DNA from: an uncultured Pseudoteredinibacter sp.
Lineage (GTDB): Bacteria > Pseudomonadota > Gammaproteobacteria > Pseudomonadales > Cellvibrionaceae
Length of the DNA: 64,000 nucleotides
Assembly (NCBI RefSeq): GCF_947502065.1
Contig: NZ_CANMYE010000003.1
Location: forward strand, 124,001 to 188,000
Direction of reading: 5' to 3'
The notes under the pieces were generated by a model, which did not search any database, was not told where the DNA came from, and was given only the letters and a program-made list of their open reading frames with translations. Below are positions 27,187 through 36,779 of this stretch, piece by piece. A program made the position numbers and the translations under genes. How positions within the stretch are numbered: position 1 is the stretch's first letter; each line of letters opens with the position of its first letter.

Positions 27187-28212
27187 TTAAAGCATCTGCT
27201 CTCCGCCACCGCCAAGCATAATCTCACCGGCGTCAGCCATTCTTCGAGCAATAACCAGAATTTCTTTCTGGGCTGCTTCCACTTCAGACAAGCGCACAGG
27301 CCCTTTAGCTTCGAGATCATCACGTAGCAACTCAGCAGCGCGTTTAGACATATTTTTAAAGATTTTCTCTTGCAGAGTAACATCGGCACCTTTGAGCGCT
27401 ATGATCAGCATTTCCGAGGAAACTTCACGCAGCAGGGCCTGGATACCACGATCATCAACTTCTTGTAGATTATCGAAGATAAACATCAGATCTTGAATCT
27501 GCTGCGCCATTTGCTCATCGATTTCCTTAATGGATTCCATCAACTCGCCTTCAACAGCACCGCCTAAGTTGTTCATGATTTCAGCGGCCACTTGCAGACC
27601 ACCCATATCCTTACCTTGGCTGGTTGCACTGCCTGAGAATTGCTTCTCAAGAATATCGTTAAACTCCTGCAATGCCGAAGGTTGTACGGTTTCAAGTGAG
27701 GCCACGCGCATCATAATATCAAGACGTACCTTGTCGGGCATAAAGCTCAAAACTTCAGCCGACTGATCTGAATCTAGATACGCCACAACAATGGCTTGAA
27801 TCTGTGGATGCTCATCACGAATGATATCGGCAATGGAACGTGGCTCCATCCAACGCAAGGTATCCAGGCCGGCTGTATTCCCATCCATCAAGATACGATC
27901 GATTAAGCTGCCCGCTTTATCCTCACCTAAAGCAGCCACTAACATCTTACGAATGTAGTCATCAGAGCCCACACCTAGACCGGTAAGGGACTTCACATCG
28001 TCAAGAAACTTACCCATGACGACTTCTACTTCTTTCTGGTGAATATAGCCCAGATCGGTCATCACCGAGCCCAAACGATGCACTTCTTTCGGACCAAGGT
28101 GCTTAAGAATTTCAGCGGCATCAGATTCGCCTAACGCCATTAATAAAATAGCTGCTTGCTCAATCTCCGTGCGTGTTGAGCTGCCTTCGATTTGATTCTG
28201 ATCTTCAGCCAT
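27187..28212 (-). CDS. fliG: Flagellar motor switch protein FliG
   Basis: A 341-residue C-ring protein that generates torque with MotCD. The N domain (IEQAAILLMALGESDAAEIL) binds FliF; the middle domain has the EHPQ motif in DEHPQIQAIVVAYLD; the C domain carries the charged torque helix with MSKRAAELLRDDLEAKGPVR. It is 2 bases after fliF. Length and motifs are standard. Confidence 0.97.
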   Translation of the reverse strand: MAEDQNQIEGSSTRTEIEQAAILLMALGESDAAEILKHLGPKEVHRLGSVMTDLGYIHQKEVEVVMGKFLDDVKSLTGLGVGSDDYIRKMLVAALGEDKAGSLIDRILMDGNTAGLDTLRWMEPRSIADIIRDEHPQIQAIVVAYLDSDQSAEVLSFMPDKVRLDIMMRVASLETVQPSALQEFNDILEKQFSGSATSQGKDMGGLQVAAEIMNNLGGAVEGELMESIKEIDEQMAQQIQDLMFIFDNLQEVDDRGIQALLREVSSEMLIIALKGADVTLQEKIFKNMSKRAAELLRDDLEAKGPVRLSEVEAAQKEILVIARRMADAGEIMLGGGGEQML

Positions 28213-28214
28213 TA

Positions 28215-29921
28215 CTACTCTTCCTCAGTTACCCAAGCTTTGATTACGAGTGCCACACGACCGGCATCTTCAGCAATAAGTGCTTTCACCGTATTGAGCT
28301 GGGTTTCGTAATTTTCATCCGGGCTTGGCAATGCCAAAGTTTCACCACCGGTTAAGGTCACCGCATCATCAGCAAGAGAATCAAAGCCCTCCATTTCGAC
28401 AGCAGCCAGCTCAGCCAACTGTGCGGCCTCTTCAGCTTCTCGGCGCTCGCGGCCAGATTCGGCTAGGTTCTTCAGCAATGGGCGCAATAAGCCCAACAAT
28501 AAGATAAGAATAATCAATAAACCCACTGCCTGCTTAGTTAAGTTACCAAACCAAGCTTGCTCCCAGACCGGAGGCTCCTCTAAGATTTCTTCATCTTTGG
28601 CAATAAATGGTGAGTTCAAAACATTGACACTATCACCCCGGGCAGAAGAAAAGCCCACTGCATCGCGAACCAAAATTGTCATGCGGTCTAGCTCATCTTG
28701 AGTCCAAGGCACTCGACTCGATTCACCGCTTTGGGCATTCATAGCCATCTTGTCGTCGATTACCACCGCAACGGTAAGTCGTTTAATATTGCCCTGCTGA
28801 TGGCGAGTGTAGCTAACGGTTCGATCAAGCTCGTAGTTGCGTGTTGCTTGACTGCGCACACGGTCATTAGCACCACCACCATTGGCATCTCGAGCTTGCG
28901 CTTCTTCAGGCGCCTCGGCCATTCCCGGTGGTTGATTAGTCAACGCACCAGGGATACCGGCTACAAGATCAGCCCCGCGCTGTTCATTTAACGTTTGCTC
29001 ACTGCGAATCGCGGGTAAATCAGGGTTAAAAACTTCTTCGGCTTGCTCTACTTGAGTAAAGTCGACATCGGCGCTCACCTCAGCTTTAAAGCCCTCGGCG
29101 CCTACCACAGGCTCTAGAATACTATTGATACGGCGAGTAAGATCATCTTCGACCTTGCGCGTAAACTCACGCTGTTTGGCCGCCATAAGTAGCTCTTCGT
29201 TATCTTCCCCGTGAGACAATAAACTGCCACGCTGATCAACGACCGTAACATTTTCAAGCTTGAGCTCGGGAATACTCGATGCAACTAGATTGGCAATTGC
29301 CTTAACTTGTTCAGGCTTAATACTGCGCCCGGCAAAAAGGTCGATAAATACCGAAGCTCTCGGCTCACGTGCATCTCGCACAAACACCGATCGCTTAGGA
29401 ATCGCTAGGTGAACCCTGGCCGCCTTGACAGTTTTAATGGCAGTGATGGTGCGCGCCAATTCGCCTTCTAAGCTGCGCTTATAGCGAGCACTTTCCATAA
29501 ATTGGCTGGTACCAAGAGGTTGTTCTTGATCGAGCAACTCAAAGCCCGTGCCATCACGACTGTCGTTGTTAACTTCCGCTAATTTAATTCTGGCCTGATA
29601 TATATCTTGTTCGGCCACTAAAATTGTATTGTTCTTTTGGTCAACCTTGTACTCAATTTCGCTTTCTTCTAACAAGCGCGCAATTTCAGGGACATCAAGA
29701 ATATTGCTACTGCTAAACAGCGGGCGATAGTTATCTTCTTGGGTCCATAGCACGACTGCGAACCCAATCGCCACACTGGCCGCCAGGCCAACCATGAGGC
29801 CAACCTGTCGCATTAAGTTGAGATTATTAAAGCCTTCAACTAAATCCGAGGAAGATTTTTTGGCCCCGTCGACTCCGCCTTCATCGGCGAAATCACCCAT
29901 ATCTGTTTCTGCAGTAGACAT
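28215..29921 (-). CDS. fliF: Flagellar MS-ring protein FliF
   Basis: A 568-residue MS-ring protein. Membrane helices lie at about residues 40-62 (VGLMVGLAASVAIGFAVVLW) and 455-475 (AVGLLIILILLLGLLRPLL), flanking the periplasmic ring-building domains (YscJ/FliF motifs LAEVNNDSRDGTGFELLDQE and ARVHLAIPKRSVFVRDAREP). The C-terminal cytoplasmic end binds FliG. It follows fliE by 17 bases. Confidence 0.97.
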   Translation of the reverse strand: MSTAETDMGDFADEGGVDGAKKSSSDLVEGFNNLNLMRQVGLMVGLAASVAIGFAVVLWTQEDNYRPLFSSSNILDVPEIARLLEESEIEYKVDQKNNTILVAEQDIYQARIKLAEVNNDSRDGTGFELLDQEQPLGTSQFMESARYKRSLEGELARTITAIKTVKAARVHLAIPKRSVFVRDAREPRASVFIDLFAGRSIKPEQVKAIANLVASSIPELKLENVTVVDQRGSLLSHGEDNEELLMAAKQREFTRKVEDDLTRRINSILEPVVGAEGFKAEVSADVDFTQVEQAEEVFNPDLPAIRSEQTLNEQRGADLVAGIPGALTNQPPGMAEAPEEAQARDANGGGANDRVRSQATRNYELDRTVSYTRHQQGNIKRLTVAVVIDDKMAMNAQSGESSRVPWTQDELDRMTILVRDAVGFSSARGDSVNVLNSPFIAKDEEILEEPPVWEQAWFGNLTKQAVGLLIILILLLGLLRPLLKNLAESGRERREAEEAAQLAELAAVEMEGFDSLADDAVTLTGGETLALPSPDENYETQLNTVKALIAEDAGRVALVIKAWVTEEE

Positions 29922-29938
29922 AACAAGCAGTCCCTAAA

Positions 29939-30307
29939 TTACATTGGCATGTTCATAACATCGCGGTAGGCATCTACCAGCTTATTACGTACCTGCAGCA
30001 TTGACTGAAAACTGACGGAGGCTTTTTGTGAAGCAATCATGACATCGGTTACATCAACCGATTTATCACCCTGCTCATAGCGCGTCGCCAGCGCTGCTGA
30101 CTCCTTTTGTACGCTATTCACTTTATTGATAGCCTGGCCCATCATTTCACTAAAGGAAGGGGTTTGTTCGCTACCTTGCACCTTCACACCGGGGCGGACT
30201 GTAGAGGCGACTTGATCAACCGCACCTGGGCCATTAAATGCCTGGGTTTGTGATTTTAAAGTACGCATTTCTACTAGTAAGCGATTGATATCTACTCGGT
30301 CTGTCAT
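29939..30307 (-). CDS. fliE: Flagellar hook-basal body protein FliE
   Basis: A 122-residue rod adaptor between the MS ring and the rod. The C-terminal helical region [20 protein letters not shown] and [17 protein letters not shown] is the family signature. It is the first gene of fliEFGHIJ, with a sigma-54 promoter about 70 bases upstream. Confidence 0.95.
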   Translation of the reverse strand: MTDRVDINRLLVEMRTLKSQTQAFNGPGAVDQVASTVRPGVKVQGSEQTPSFSEMMGQAINKVNSVQKESAALATRYEQGDKSVDVTDVMIASQKASVSFQSMLQVRNKLVDAYRDVMNMPM

Positions 30308-30374
30308 GACTCGGCCTTAAGCTCGCAAAGTTATAGTGACAAAAAGCTGGCGTTAGCTGCCCTCAATATGAGTT

Positions 30375-30393
30375 ATGCACAAAGCGGGCCAGA
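30375..30393 (-). promoter_or_regulatory. Sigma-54 promoter of fliEFGHIJ
   Basis: The minus strand reads TGGCCCG-N4-GTGCA, with GG-N10-GC and 10 of 12 consensus bases. It lies 70 bases upstream of fliE. In Pseudomonas this operon depends on FleR and RpoN. Confidence 0.78.
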
Positions 30394-30474
30394 AATTGCC
30401 GCATGGAATGCCTAGCGGTGAAAGCTTTCCGCTAAGGAAGTCGAGCTTAAGAGAAGTGGAACAATAAAGTGCCA

Positions 30475-30505
30475 ATTAAAGCAGCCGCAGAACTGCAGCT
30501 GCTTA
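30475..30505 (-). terminator. Hairpin after the 54-codon gene
   Basis: AAGCAGCCGCAG pairs with CTGCAGCTGCTT (11 of 12 bases) across a 2-base loop. On the minus strand it is followed by TTTAATT, a weak T tract. It lies 20 bases beyond the stop of the small gene at 30525. Confidence 0.5.
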
Positions 30506-30524
30506 ACAGAAAAGATAGGCTAAG

Positions 30525-30689
30525 CTATTCAAAATCAAAGGGAAATTCTTGAGTCTCTCGCCTTAAGCGAGCCTCTTCAAGGCGATCTTCTAAACGCCGG
30601 CGGGCATCTAAAATCTCGACAGTAGGGCTAATAACCGTTTCCAATTGCGGGGTAAATTCTTGCTCTTGCTCTAAGACTTGATAGTTCAT
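30525..30689 (-). CDS. Small protein of 54 residues, function unknown
   Basis: A short gene with a good ribosome-binding site (ACAGGAG eight bases before ATG) and stop TAG at 30525-30527. It starts MNYQVLEQEQEFTPQ and has a basic-acidic helix, ILDARRRLEDRLEEARLRRE, then ends EFPFDFE. The RRRLEDRLEEARLRR pattern resembles the short PA3496-type proteins of pseudomonads, a group with tentative envelope links; this is a family resemblance only. It is followed by a hairpin and is probably its own transcript. It is not part of the flagellar machinery as known. Confidence 0.7.
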   Translation of the reverse strand: MNYQVLEQEQEFTPQLETVISPTVEILDARRRLEDRLEEARLRRETQEFPFDFE

Positions 30690-31261
30690 ACCGATACTCC
30701 TGTCGCGATATGCACACTGCGCACGTTGGCTAAAAGTGGTTTTACGATGAAGACTGTCCGGCTTCTCATCGCTGCCAGCTTAGTTTGCTGTAGGGCAAAA
30801 TTAACGCCCTACTACCCTCACCGTCAAGTGCAATCTACCCACTCAGAATGACATTTGCATGACAAAGGCCGCGATAGTATTGCAAAAATGGGTTAGCTAA
30901 AGCGCCTGTTTAAAGGCAGTAAAAAGACCGCCAGCCTTGAATAAAAGCTCAAAATTTGGCAAGTAAGCGAAAGTGCAAGCCTGACCGCTAAAATCAGCCA
31001 CTCAGCTGTCAACGTTCAAAGAACAAAGTTCTACCACTCAAACGCTACCCCTACCTAGGAAACAAAAGCAGGTAAAACAATTAGCACTATACTATCAATT
31101 TAAGCTACCGCTTAAACCTTGACCTAATTACTAATTCGTATTTTCAGCTCAAAAGATAGAACCCGTTAACAAAACTCGTATCATCCACTTGATGATAAAT
31201 ACTGAGGGCATGGATTTATTGCTGCCCTGTTCACTTTCTGCGTAAATATTGGAAACTTATT
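30690..31261. other. 572-base intergenic region between divergent genes
   Basis: It separates the 54-codon gene (minus) from the large repeat protein (plus) and must hold both promoters. A 7-bp hairpin GTAGGGC/GCCCTAC lies at 30790-30812 without a T tract. The last 200 bases are AT-rich. I see no sigma-54 or sigma-28 match of good quality and no reading frame with a convincing start. Confidence 0.5.
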
Positions 31262-34200
31262 ATGACCACCATCGCAGCCATTCTGGATGATAGCGGCAGT
31301 ATTCATGGCCAAGTCCAACACCAATCTAGTACCGATGACAGCACACTAGAGCTCACTGGCTCTGCGAACCCTGGCGAGACTGTTCGCATTTATCAAAACG
31401 GTGTTGTAATCGGAGAAACGACAGCAGACAGCCAAGGTAACTGGAGCTACACCTCTTCGCCGCTGAGCGAAGGGAGTCATAGCTTTACGGCGACCAGTAT
31501 TGATACTAACGGCCAAGAGTCGCTGCCCTCTACAGAACATGTTGTAAATGTTGATCAGACCGCCGTTACCGCTAAGGCCATTCAGTTCAAAGGCGCAACG
31601 GGGTTGTTGAATAATGGCGACACCACTAGCAATGGTTTGCTTGAACTTAGCGGTCTTGCTGAAGCGAATGCCCGCGTAGACATTTACGATCAAGGCAAAA
31701 AAATTGCTAGCGCCCAAGCCAACGAGAATGGCGAGTGGAAAATCGAGCTTGATTTAGCAGACGGCAATCACGATATCAGCACAATTGTTGTGGACCAAGC
31801 AGGCAATGAAAGCGTTGAGTCCATGTCGATTAGCTTGAATGTTCAAGCCGCTCAGCAGCAACAGTTCAATGCTTCTCCGCTAAACAATAGCTCTGGCCCA
31901 GACGAAGTTATTCTGCCACCGGGCACCATTATTCAAAACGGTGGTTTCACTAACGATAATACACCTCAAATTCAAGGTACTGCTACCCCAGGCGCCACGG
32001 TAACACTCTCGGTTAATGGCGATACCTATGGCCCAGTAACCGCCAATAGTAATGGTGAGTGGACCATTCAGACCACCACTCCACTGCCAGAAGGTAAAGC
32101 CGTCTTTAAAGCCAAGGCTGTTAACGGCGCCGGAACCGATTACTCCGGTTACAGTTTAACAATTGACACCGAAGCATCGCCTGCTCCGGTAATTACTCAT
32201 GGCGACGATGATGTTGGCCTGTACCAAGGCGATCTTCATCACCCAGCAATCACCGATGATGACACCATCACCTTCCATGGTACCGGCACCGCCGGAGAAA
32301 TTATTACGATTTACAATGGTAATAGTTTTCTCGGTTTCACCATCGTTCAAAGTGACAATAGCTGGGAGTTTCGCCCCACCCAAAGCTTCTTAGAAGGCAC
32401 CCACACGATCGCGGTATACTCTACCGACGGTGCTGGCAATACCAGCCAAAAAAGTAACGATTTCGAAATCACCGTAGATCGTTCAGTAGAACCACCTAAA
32501 ATTACCCACCTAATTGACGATCAAGGTAGCAACACTGACGACGTAAAACATGGCGAGAAAACTGATGATCAGCTGCCTGTAATCGTCGGCACCGCCGAAC
32601 CAGGCGCCACCGTTAGTGTAAACATCGATGGCCAATTGCTACCGCCTGTGACAGCTGATGATCAAGGTAATTGGTCAATTCAGCTGACTACCGATTTGGA
32701 TGAAGGCGACCACTCAATTAACGCTACCCAATTAGATTTAGCGGGCAACCAAAGTGGTGAGTCGGATGATTTCGAATTCGAAGTGGCGCTAAACGCGGAG
32801 CCCATCGCTAACGATGATAGCTACACGGTTATAAAATCTTCCAAGCTTAATGTATTAGCGAACGATACCGACCCTGACAATGACAGCCTAAGCCTGACTC
32901 GGATCGTCAGCCAAGGTAACCACGGCTCTGCGCGGATTAACAATTCTGGGGAGTTAATTTACACCCCAGATGGCAGCAACACCCAAACTGTAAACGATAC
33001 CCTTGTTTATGAAATCAGTGATGGCCGTGGCGGCTTTGATACCGCTACTGTTAACATCGAGGTACTTGCGCCGTTAATTAAACCAACAATCGATTTATTA
33101 GCCAGTAGTGATAGCGGTAAATACGATTTCGATAATTTAACCAATGACACCACCCCTACTTTTACCGGTGAAGCGACTGCAGGTTCTACCGTTGTGTTAT
33201 ATGCCGACAATAAAAAAGTCGGTGAAACTACCGCCAATAGTAACGGTACCTGGACTATTACCAGCAGCAATTTGGCTGACAAAGTTTATGATTTTCATGT
33301 TAAAAGCAGCTTAGCGGGCACCAGTAAAAATTCTGACGATTTGGCCGTAGAAATTGATACGATTGTAGAGGCTTCAGCTCAGCTACCATCGGCTCAAGAA
33401 AACGGCGCTTGGTTTGGTTGGGCCGGCGTAGTTAAGTTCGAAATTTCCGCTAATGAACAAGTTAGCTACCACATTAAAGATGTTGCCTTCCACTGGGGCT
33501 CAAGGGGCTGGATTAACCCAGGCACGAGTATTACCGCCACAGGCTCCACTTCCTCGGATGTAACCGTATCCGCAAAGTATACCGCTAGCTATTCCCATGG
33601 TTGGTTCACCTTTAACGCCGCCTTTACTGATTTGGCGGGTAATGAACTCGACATGGATCTTACACCGGTTGTGGTCGATCCAATCACAGCCTTAGCTGAT
33701 GGCGGCTACTTGGTCACCTATCTCAAGCTTTCAGATGAGGCAGAGCTAGGCTTTGATGTCTTTGCCCAACGCTATAATGCTGATGGCAGCACTGCTGGCG
33801 ACAGCTTCATGGTCAACAGCTATACCATTGCCGATCAAATCAACTCGGATGTTATCGGCTTGAGCGACGGCGGCTTTGTTGTAACTTGGCAGTCCCGAGA
33901 TCAAGATGGCGACCTTGATGGAATTTACGCCCAGCGCTATGACGCCGACAACAATAAAGTGGGTCCTGAGACTCAAATTAATGTTTACACAGAATCCAAT
34001 CAGCAACGCCCTGCGATCAGTGAGCTAGACGACGGTGGCTACATCATCACATGGATGAGCAATGGCCAAGATGGTAGCGGCGAAGGTGTTTATATGCGCC
34101 TATTTAATGCTGAAGGAATTGCGGTTACCGGTGATGTTCGAGTTAATGACAGCACTATCGACAGCCAAGCCAATCCAAGCATTACAACTCTCAGCGACGG

Positions 34201-35236
34201 ACGCTTTATCGTATCTTGGGATACTGAAAACAGCGCTGGGCAAAACCAAGCCATGGCGAAAATCTATGACGATCAAGGTCGCAGCTTAAGTGGAGAGTTT
34301 GCCCTTTCTAACGTCGGTGGCGCCCAGAGCTTAAGCCATGTAACTGCGACTGCTGACGGTGGTTTTGCAGTAAGCTGGCTAGAGCAAGCGGATAAAGAAA
34401 CAATCGTCAAAGTGCAGCTATTCAATAGCGATGGCAGCCCAAGCCTAAGCAATGCCATTGATGTTCATAGCTCCATCAGTGCAGGCGCCAGTAAAGCCGA
34501 AGTCGCAGGCTTGGCCAATGGTGACATTGTAGTTGTTTGGACCTCTGATGATGCTGACCAGCTGGGGGTATTTGCAACACGCTATACCGCTGCTGGCGAA
34601 ATAGTCTATGAAAATAAACTCATCAATCACAATGAAAGCGGAGTTCAAACAGAGCCTCACATTGTTGCGCTTAATGATGGCGGCTACCTAATCACCTGGG
34701 GAGATCTACAAATTGAAGAAGCTCGATCTACGGTTTGGGGCCAACAGTTTAATGCCGATGACAGCGCCGCAGCCCCAGCTTTTGAAGTTGGCGAAGTTGC
34801 CGATTACGGTAATGAAGCTACGGTAGCTAGTGATGAAGAGCTAATTCCTAACGCTGTTGAAGATCAAGATGAAAGCCAGGCCTCTAGCGGCGTGGGCAGC
34901 GGTCAAGGTGGCGATGTCGATGATGACTTGATCCTTCCTCCAGAAACCGATGCGCAATTCTCCTCTTCTGGCGTTTTGACCGACGGCGAAGATCTTGCGC
35001 TAAATTACAACAGTGAAGCGGTACTCTTCAATGTTGATTTCGAGAGTTTAAGTTCTGTTGATTTTAACGATTTACTGATTGACAGCTACCTAGGCTTGGA
35101 TGATGGCGTCGTATTGGGCGACACTAAATCTGCAAGCGATCCAACCGCTGATCAAGCAACATATTTCGACGGAAGTCTTGAGTTAAATGATCTATTAAGC
35201 CATGGTAATAACCAGCACTTAATCGAAGTCATCTAA
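31262..35236 (+). CDS. Large secreted repeat protein (Ig-like repeats plus seven-repeat region), putative adhesin
   Basis: A 1324-residue acidic protein without an N-terminal signal peptide. At least six bacterial Ig-like domains of the adhesin type occur (about 25-98, 103-195, 225-303, 310-406, 411-508, 607-700), each with an N-G-x-W strand such as SNGEWTI; a cadherin-like unit with VLANDTDPDNDSLSL is at about 512-602. Residues 811-1172 hold seven 53-56 residue repeats, each with a L-x-D-G-G-[FY]-x-[IV]-[TS]-W core. The acidic tail (about 1180-1324) may be a type I secretion signal, but no export genes are nearby. It is transcribed opposite to its flagellar neighbours. LapA/BapA-like cell-surface adhesion is the best guess. 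Confidence 0.8.
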   Translation: MTTIAAILDDSGSIHGQVQHQSSTDDSTLELTGSANPGETVRIYQNGVVIGETTADSQGNWSYTSSPLSEGSHSFTATSIDTNGQESLPSTEHVVNVDQTAVTAKAIQFKGATGLLNNGDTTSNGLLELSGLAEANARVDIYDQGKKIASAQANENGEWKIELDLADGNHDISTIVVDQAGNESVESMSISLNVQAAQQQQFNASPLNNSSGPDEVILPPGTIIQNGGFTNDNTPQIQGTATPGATVTLSVNGDTYGPVTANSNGEWTIQTTTPLPEGKAVFKAKAVNGAGTDYSGYSLTIDTEASPAPVITHGDDDVGLYQGDLHHPAITDDDTITFHGTGTAGEIITIYNGNSFLGFTIVQSDNSWEFRPTQSFLEGTHTIAVYSTDGAGNTSQKSNDFEITVDRSVEPPKITHLIDDQGSNTDDVKHGEKTDDQLPVIVGTAEPGATVSVNIDGQLLPPVTADDQGNWSIQLTTDLDEGDHSINATQLDLAGNQSGESDDFEFEVALNAEPIANDDSYTVIKSSKLNVLANDTDPDNDSLSLTRIVSQGNHGSARINNSGELIYTPDGSNTQTVNDTLVYEISDGRGGFDTATVNIEVLAPLIKPTIDLLASSDSGKYDFDNLTNDTTPTFTGEATAGSTVVLYADNKKVGETTANSNGTWTITSSNLADKVYDFHVKSSLAGTSKNSDDLAVEIDTIVEASAQLPSAQENGAWFGWAGVVKFEISANEQVSYHIKDVAFHWGSRGWINPGTSITATGSTSSDVTVSAKYTASYSHGWFTFNAAFTDLAGNELDMDLTPVVVDPITALADGGYLVTYLKLSDEAELGFDVFAQRYNADGSTAGDSFMVNSYTIADQINSDVIGLSDGGFVVTWQSRDQDGDLDGIYAQRYDADNNKVGPETQINVYTESNQQRPAISELDDGGYIITWMSNGQDGSGEGVYMRLFNAEGIAVTGDVRVNDSTIDSQANPSITTLSDGRFIVSWDTENSAGQNQAMAKIYDDQGRSLSGEFALSNVGGAQSLSHVTATADGGFAVSWLEQADKETIVKVQLFNSDGSPSLSNAIDVHSSISAGASKAEVAGLANGDIVVVWTSDDADQLGVFATRYTAAGEIVYENKLINHNESGVQTEPHIVALNDGGYLITWGDLQIEEARSTVWGQQFNADDSAAAPAFEVGEVADYGNEATVASDEELIPNAVEDQDESQASSGVGSGQGGDVDDDLILPPETDAQFSSSGVLTDGEDLALNYNSEAVLFNVDFESLSSVDFNDLLIDSYLGLDDGVVLGDTKSASDPTADQATYFDGSLELNDLLSHGNNQHLIEVI
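33692..34777 (+). repeat. Seven tandem protein repeats within the putative adhesin
   Basis: Cores are at residues about 811, 867, 922, 977, 1030, 1084 and 1137: LADGGYLVTY, LSDGGFVVTW, LDDGGYIITW, LSDGRFIVSW, TADGGFAVSW, LANGDIVVVW, LNDGGYLITW. Each is followed by a second strand ending in Q-R-Y/F-N/D-A-D/E-G. Spacing of 53-56 residues and a count of seven suit a seven-bladed propeller; that fold is an inference. Confidence 0.75.
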
Positions 35237-35244
35237 TCAGCACT

Positions 35245-35277
35245 ACAAAAAAGGGGCTTTTAAAAGCCCCTTTTTTT
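35245..35277. terminator. Bidirectional terminator between adhesin and fleR
   Basis: AAAAAAGGGGCTTTT pairs with AAAAGCCCCTTTTTT with no mismatch, giving T runs on both strands. It serves the convergent adhesin gene (plus) and fleR (minus). Confidence 0.93.
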
Positions 35278-35291
35278 CCAATTAGAACATA

Positions 35292-36737
35292 CTAGCAAGC
35301 AAGTTGAGCATCAACATTTAAGCCCAAGTCCTTGAATCGGGCGATCTTATAGCGCAGCGTGCGCGGACTGATGCCGAGCTTACCAGCGGTATTCTTTTTA
35401 CTGCCCCCCTCCTGCTTCAAGGTTTGCACAATAATTTCAAATTCCCGACGCTTTAGATCATCACCTAGCATTGCTGAGTGCAAGTCGTCTTCAACTTCCT
35501 CTTTAAGTTCTTGCGAGCACACAGGTTGCTGCGACTCTTCTTGAGCCACAACAACAGCTTCCAATTGTGCTGTGGGCAGAATACTTGGTTTAGGGCTGTA
35601 ACTATTGGCAAATTCTAAACCTAAATCTTCAGCCACTATTTGACTGCCTGGCTGTAAGATTAAAGCGCGCTGCATAACATTATCCAGTTCGCGCACATTC
35701 CCCGGCCAAGCATAAGCCAGCATAGTTTCTTGCGCCGATGCCGTTAATTCAATACCACGTCGATGTTGTTTTTCAGCGTGTCGCTGCAGTAACTTATTTG
35801 CCAGCGGAATAATATCTTCTTTTCGATCTCTCAGAGGTGCCCACTGCAGTGGCAACACACTGAGCCGATAGTATAAATCCTCACGGAACTTCCCTTCAGC
35901 TACATAATGGCGCATATCGCGGTTAGACGTCGCAATAACACGAACATCCAGCTTAATAGTTTTTCGGCCACCCAAGCGTTCTACTTCTTTTTCCTGTAAA
36001 ACACGTAATAGCTTCGCCTGTAAGCCAAGATCCATCTCAGAGATTTCGTCCAATAACAGAGTACCGCCATTGGCTTGCTCAAACTTGCCAGGCGCCGAAC
36101 TGGTCGCGCCAGTATAAGCTCCCTTCTCATGACCAAACAACATAGCCTCTAGCATGTTTTCTGGTATGGCAGCGCAGTTGATTGCGATAAAAGGCTTATT
36201 GGCCCTAGGGGATTGTTCGTGAACGTAGCGTGCCAGTACCTCTTTACCGGTTCCAGATTCTCCAACGACTAAAACCGTGGAATCGGTTTGTGCAACACGA
36301 CTGGCCAAATGCAGCAATTGTTGACTGGATTCCGATTCTGCAACTGGCGCACTGCTTTGATCGCAAGAGGCACCTTTAACATACTTAGCCACGGTATCGA
36401 GTAATAGCTTTGGCTGGAATGGTTTTACTAAGTAATCGACCGCACCTAAACGCATGGCCTCTACTGAATCACTCACGCTGGCATAAGCAGTTACCAATAA
36501 CATGGGAATGTGGGCGTATTGCTGCCTAACCTGAACAAGCAACTCATGACCTGACATGCCACCCATATTGACATCCGAAACGATCATATGAATATCACTG
36601 TGTAATGCCAGCTCCTGTAGAGCTCGCTCGGCACTTTCAGCAGCGACCACACGATACTCAGCCATCTCTAAGGTATCGCAAAGCGCCTCGCGCAAATCCA
36701 TGTCATCTTCAACTACCAGGATTTTGTGATTATCCAT
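35292..36737 (-). CDS. fleR: Sigma-54-dependent response regulator FleR
   Basis: A 481-residue NtrC-type activator. The receiver domain has phospho-acceptor Asp55 (IVSDVNMGGMSG); the AAA+ domain has GESGTGKE and the sigma-54 contact loop GAYTGA, a Tyr variant of GAFTGA; a C-terminal Fis-type helix-turn-helix ends in NTAGKLGISPRTLRYKIARF. With FleS it activates basal body and hook operons such as fliE and fliL. It follows fleS by 42 bases. Confidence 0.95.
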   Translation of the reverse strand: MDNHKILVVEDDMDLREALCDTLEMAEYRVVAAESAERALQELALHSDIHMIVSDVNMGGMSGHELLVQVRQQYAHIPMLLVTAYASVSDSVEAMRLGAVDYLVKPFQPKLLLDTVAKYVKGASCDQSSAPVAESESSQQLLHLASRVAQTDSTVLVVGESGTGKEVLARYVHEQSPRANKPFIAINCAAIPENMLEAMLFGHEKGAYTGATSSAPGKFEQANGGTLLLDEISEMDLGLQAKLLRVLQEKEVERLGGRKTIKLDVRVIATSNRDMRHYVAEGKFREDLYYRLSVLPLQWAPLRDRKEDIIPLANKLLQRHAEKQHRRGIELTASAQETMLAYAWPGNVRELDNVMQRALILQPGSQIVAEDLGLEFANSYSPKPSILPTAQLEAVVVAQEESQQPVCSQELKEEVEDDLHSAMLGDDLKRREFEIIVQTLKQEGGSKKNTAGKLGISPRTLRYKIARFKDLGLNVDAQLAC

Positions 36738-36779
36738 CGTAAATTCGCCTGTCTATTTATGTTCTATAAGTATCAATTT

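Noticed and set aside
31210..31230. Sigma-54-like GGCATG...TTGC before the adhesin
   Set aside because: The GG to GC spacing is 12 instead of 10, so it cannot be a normal -24/-12 promoter.
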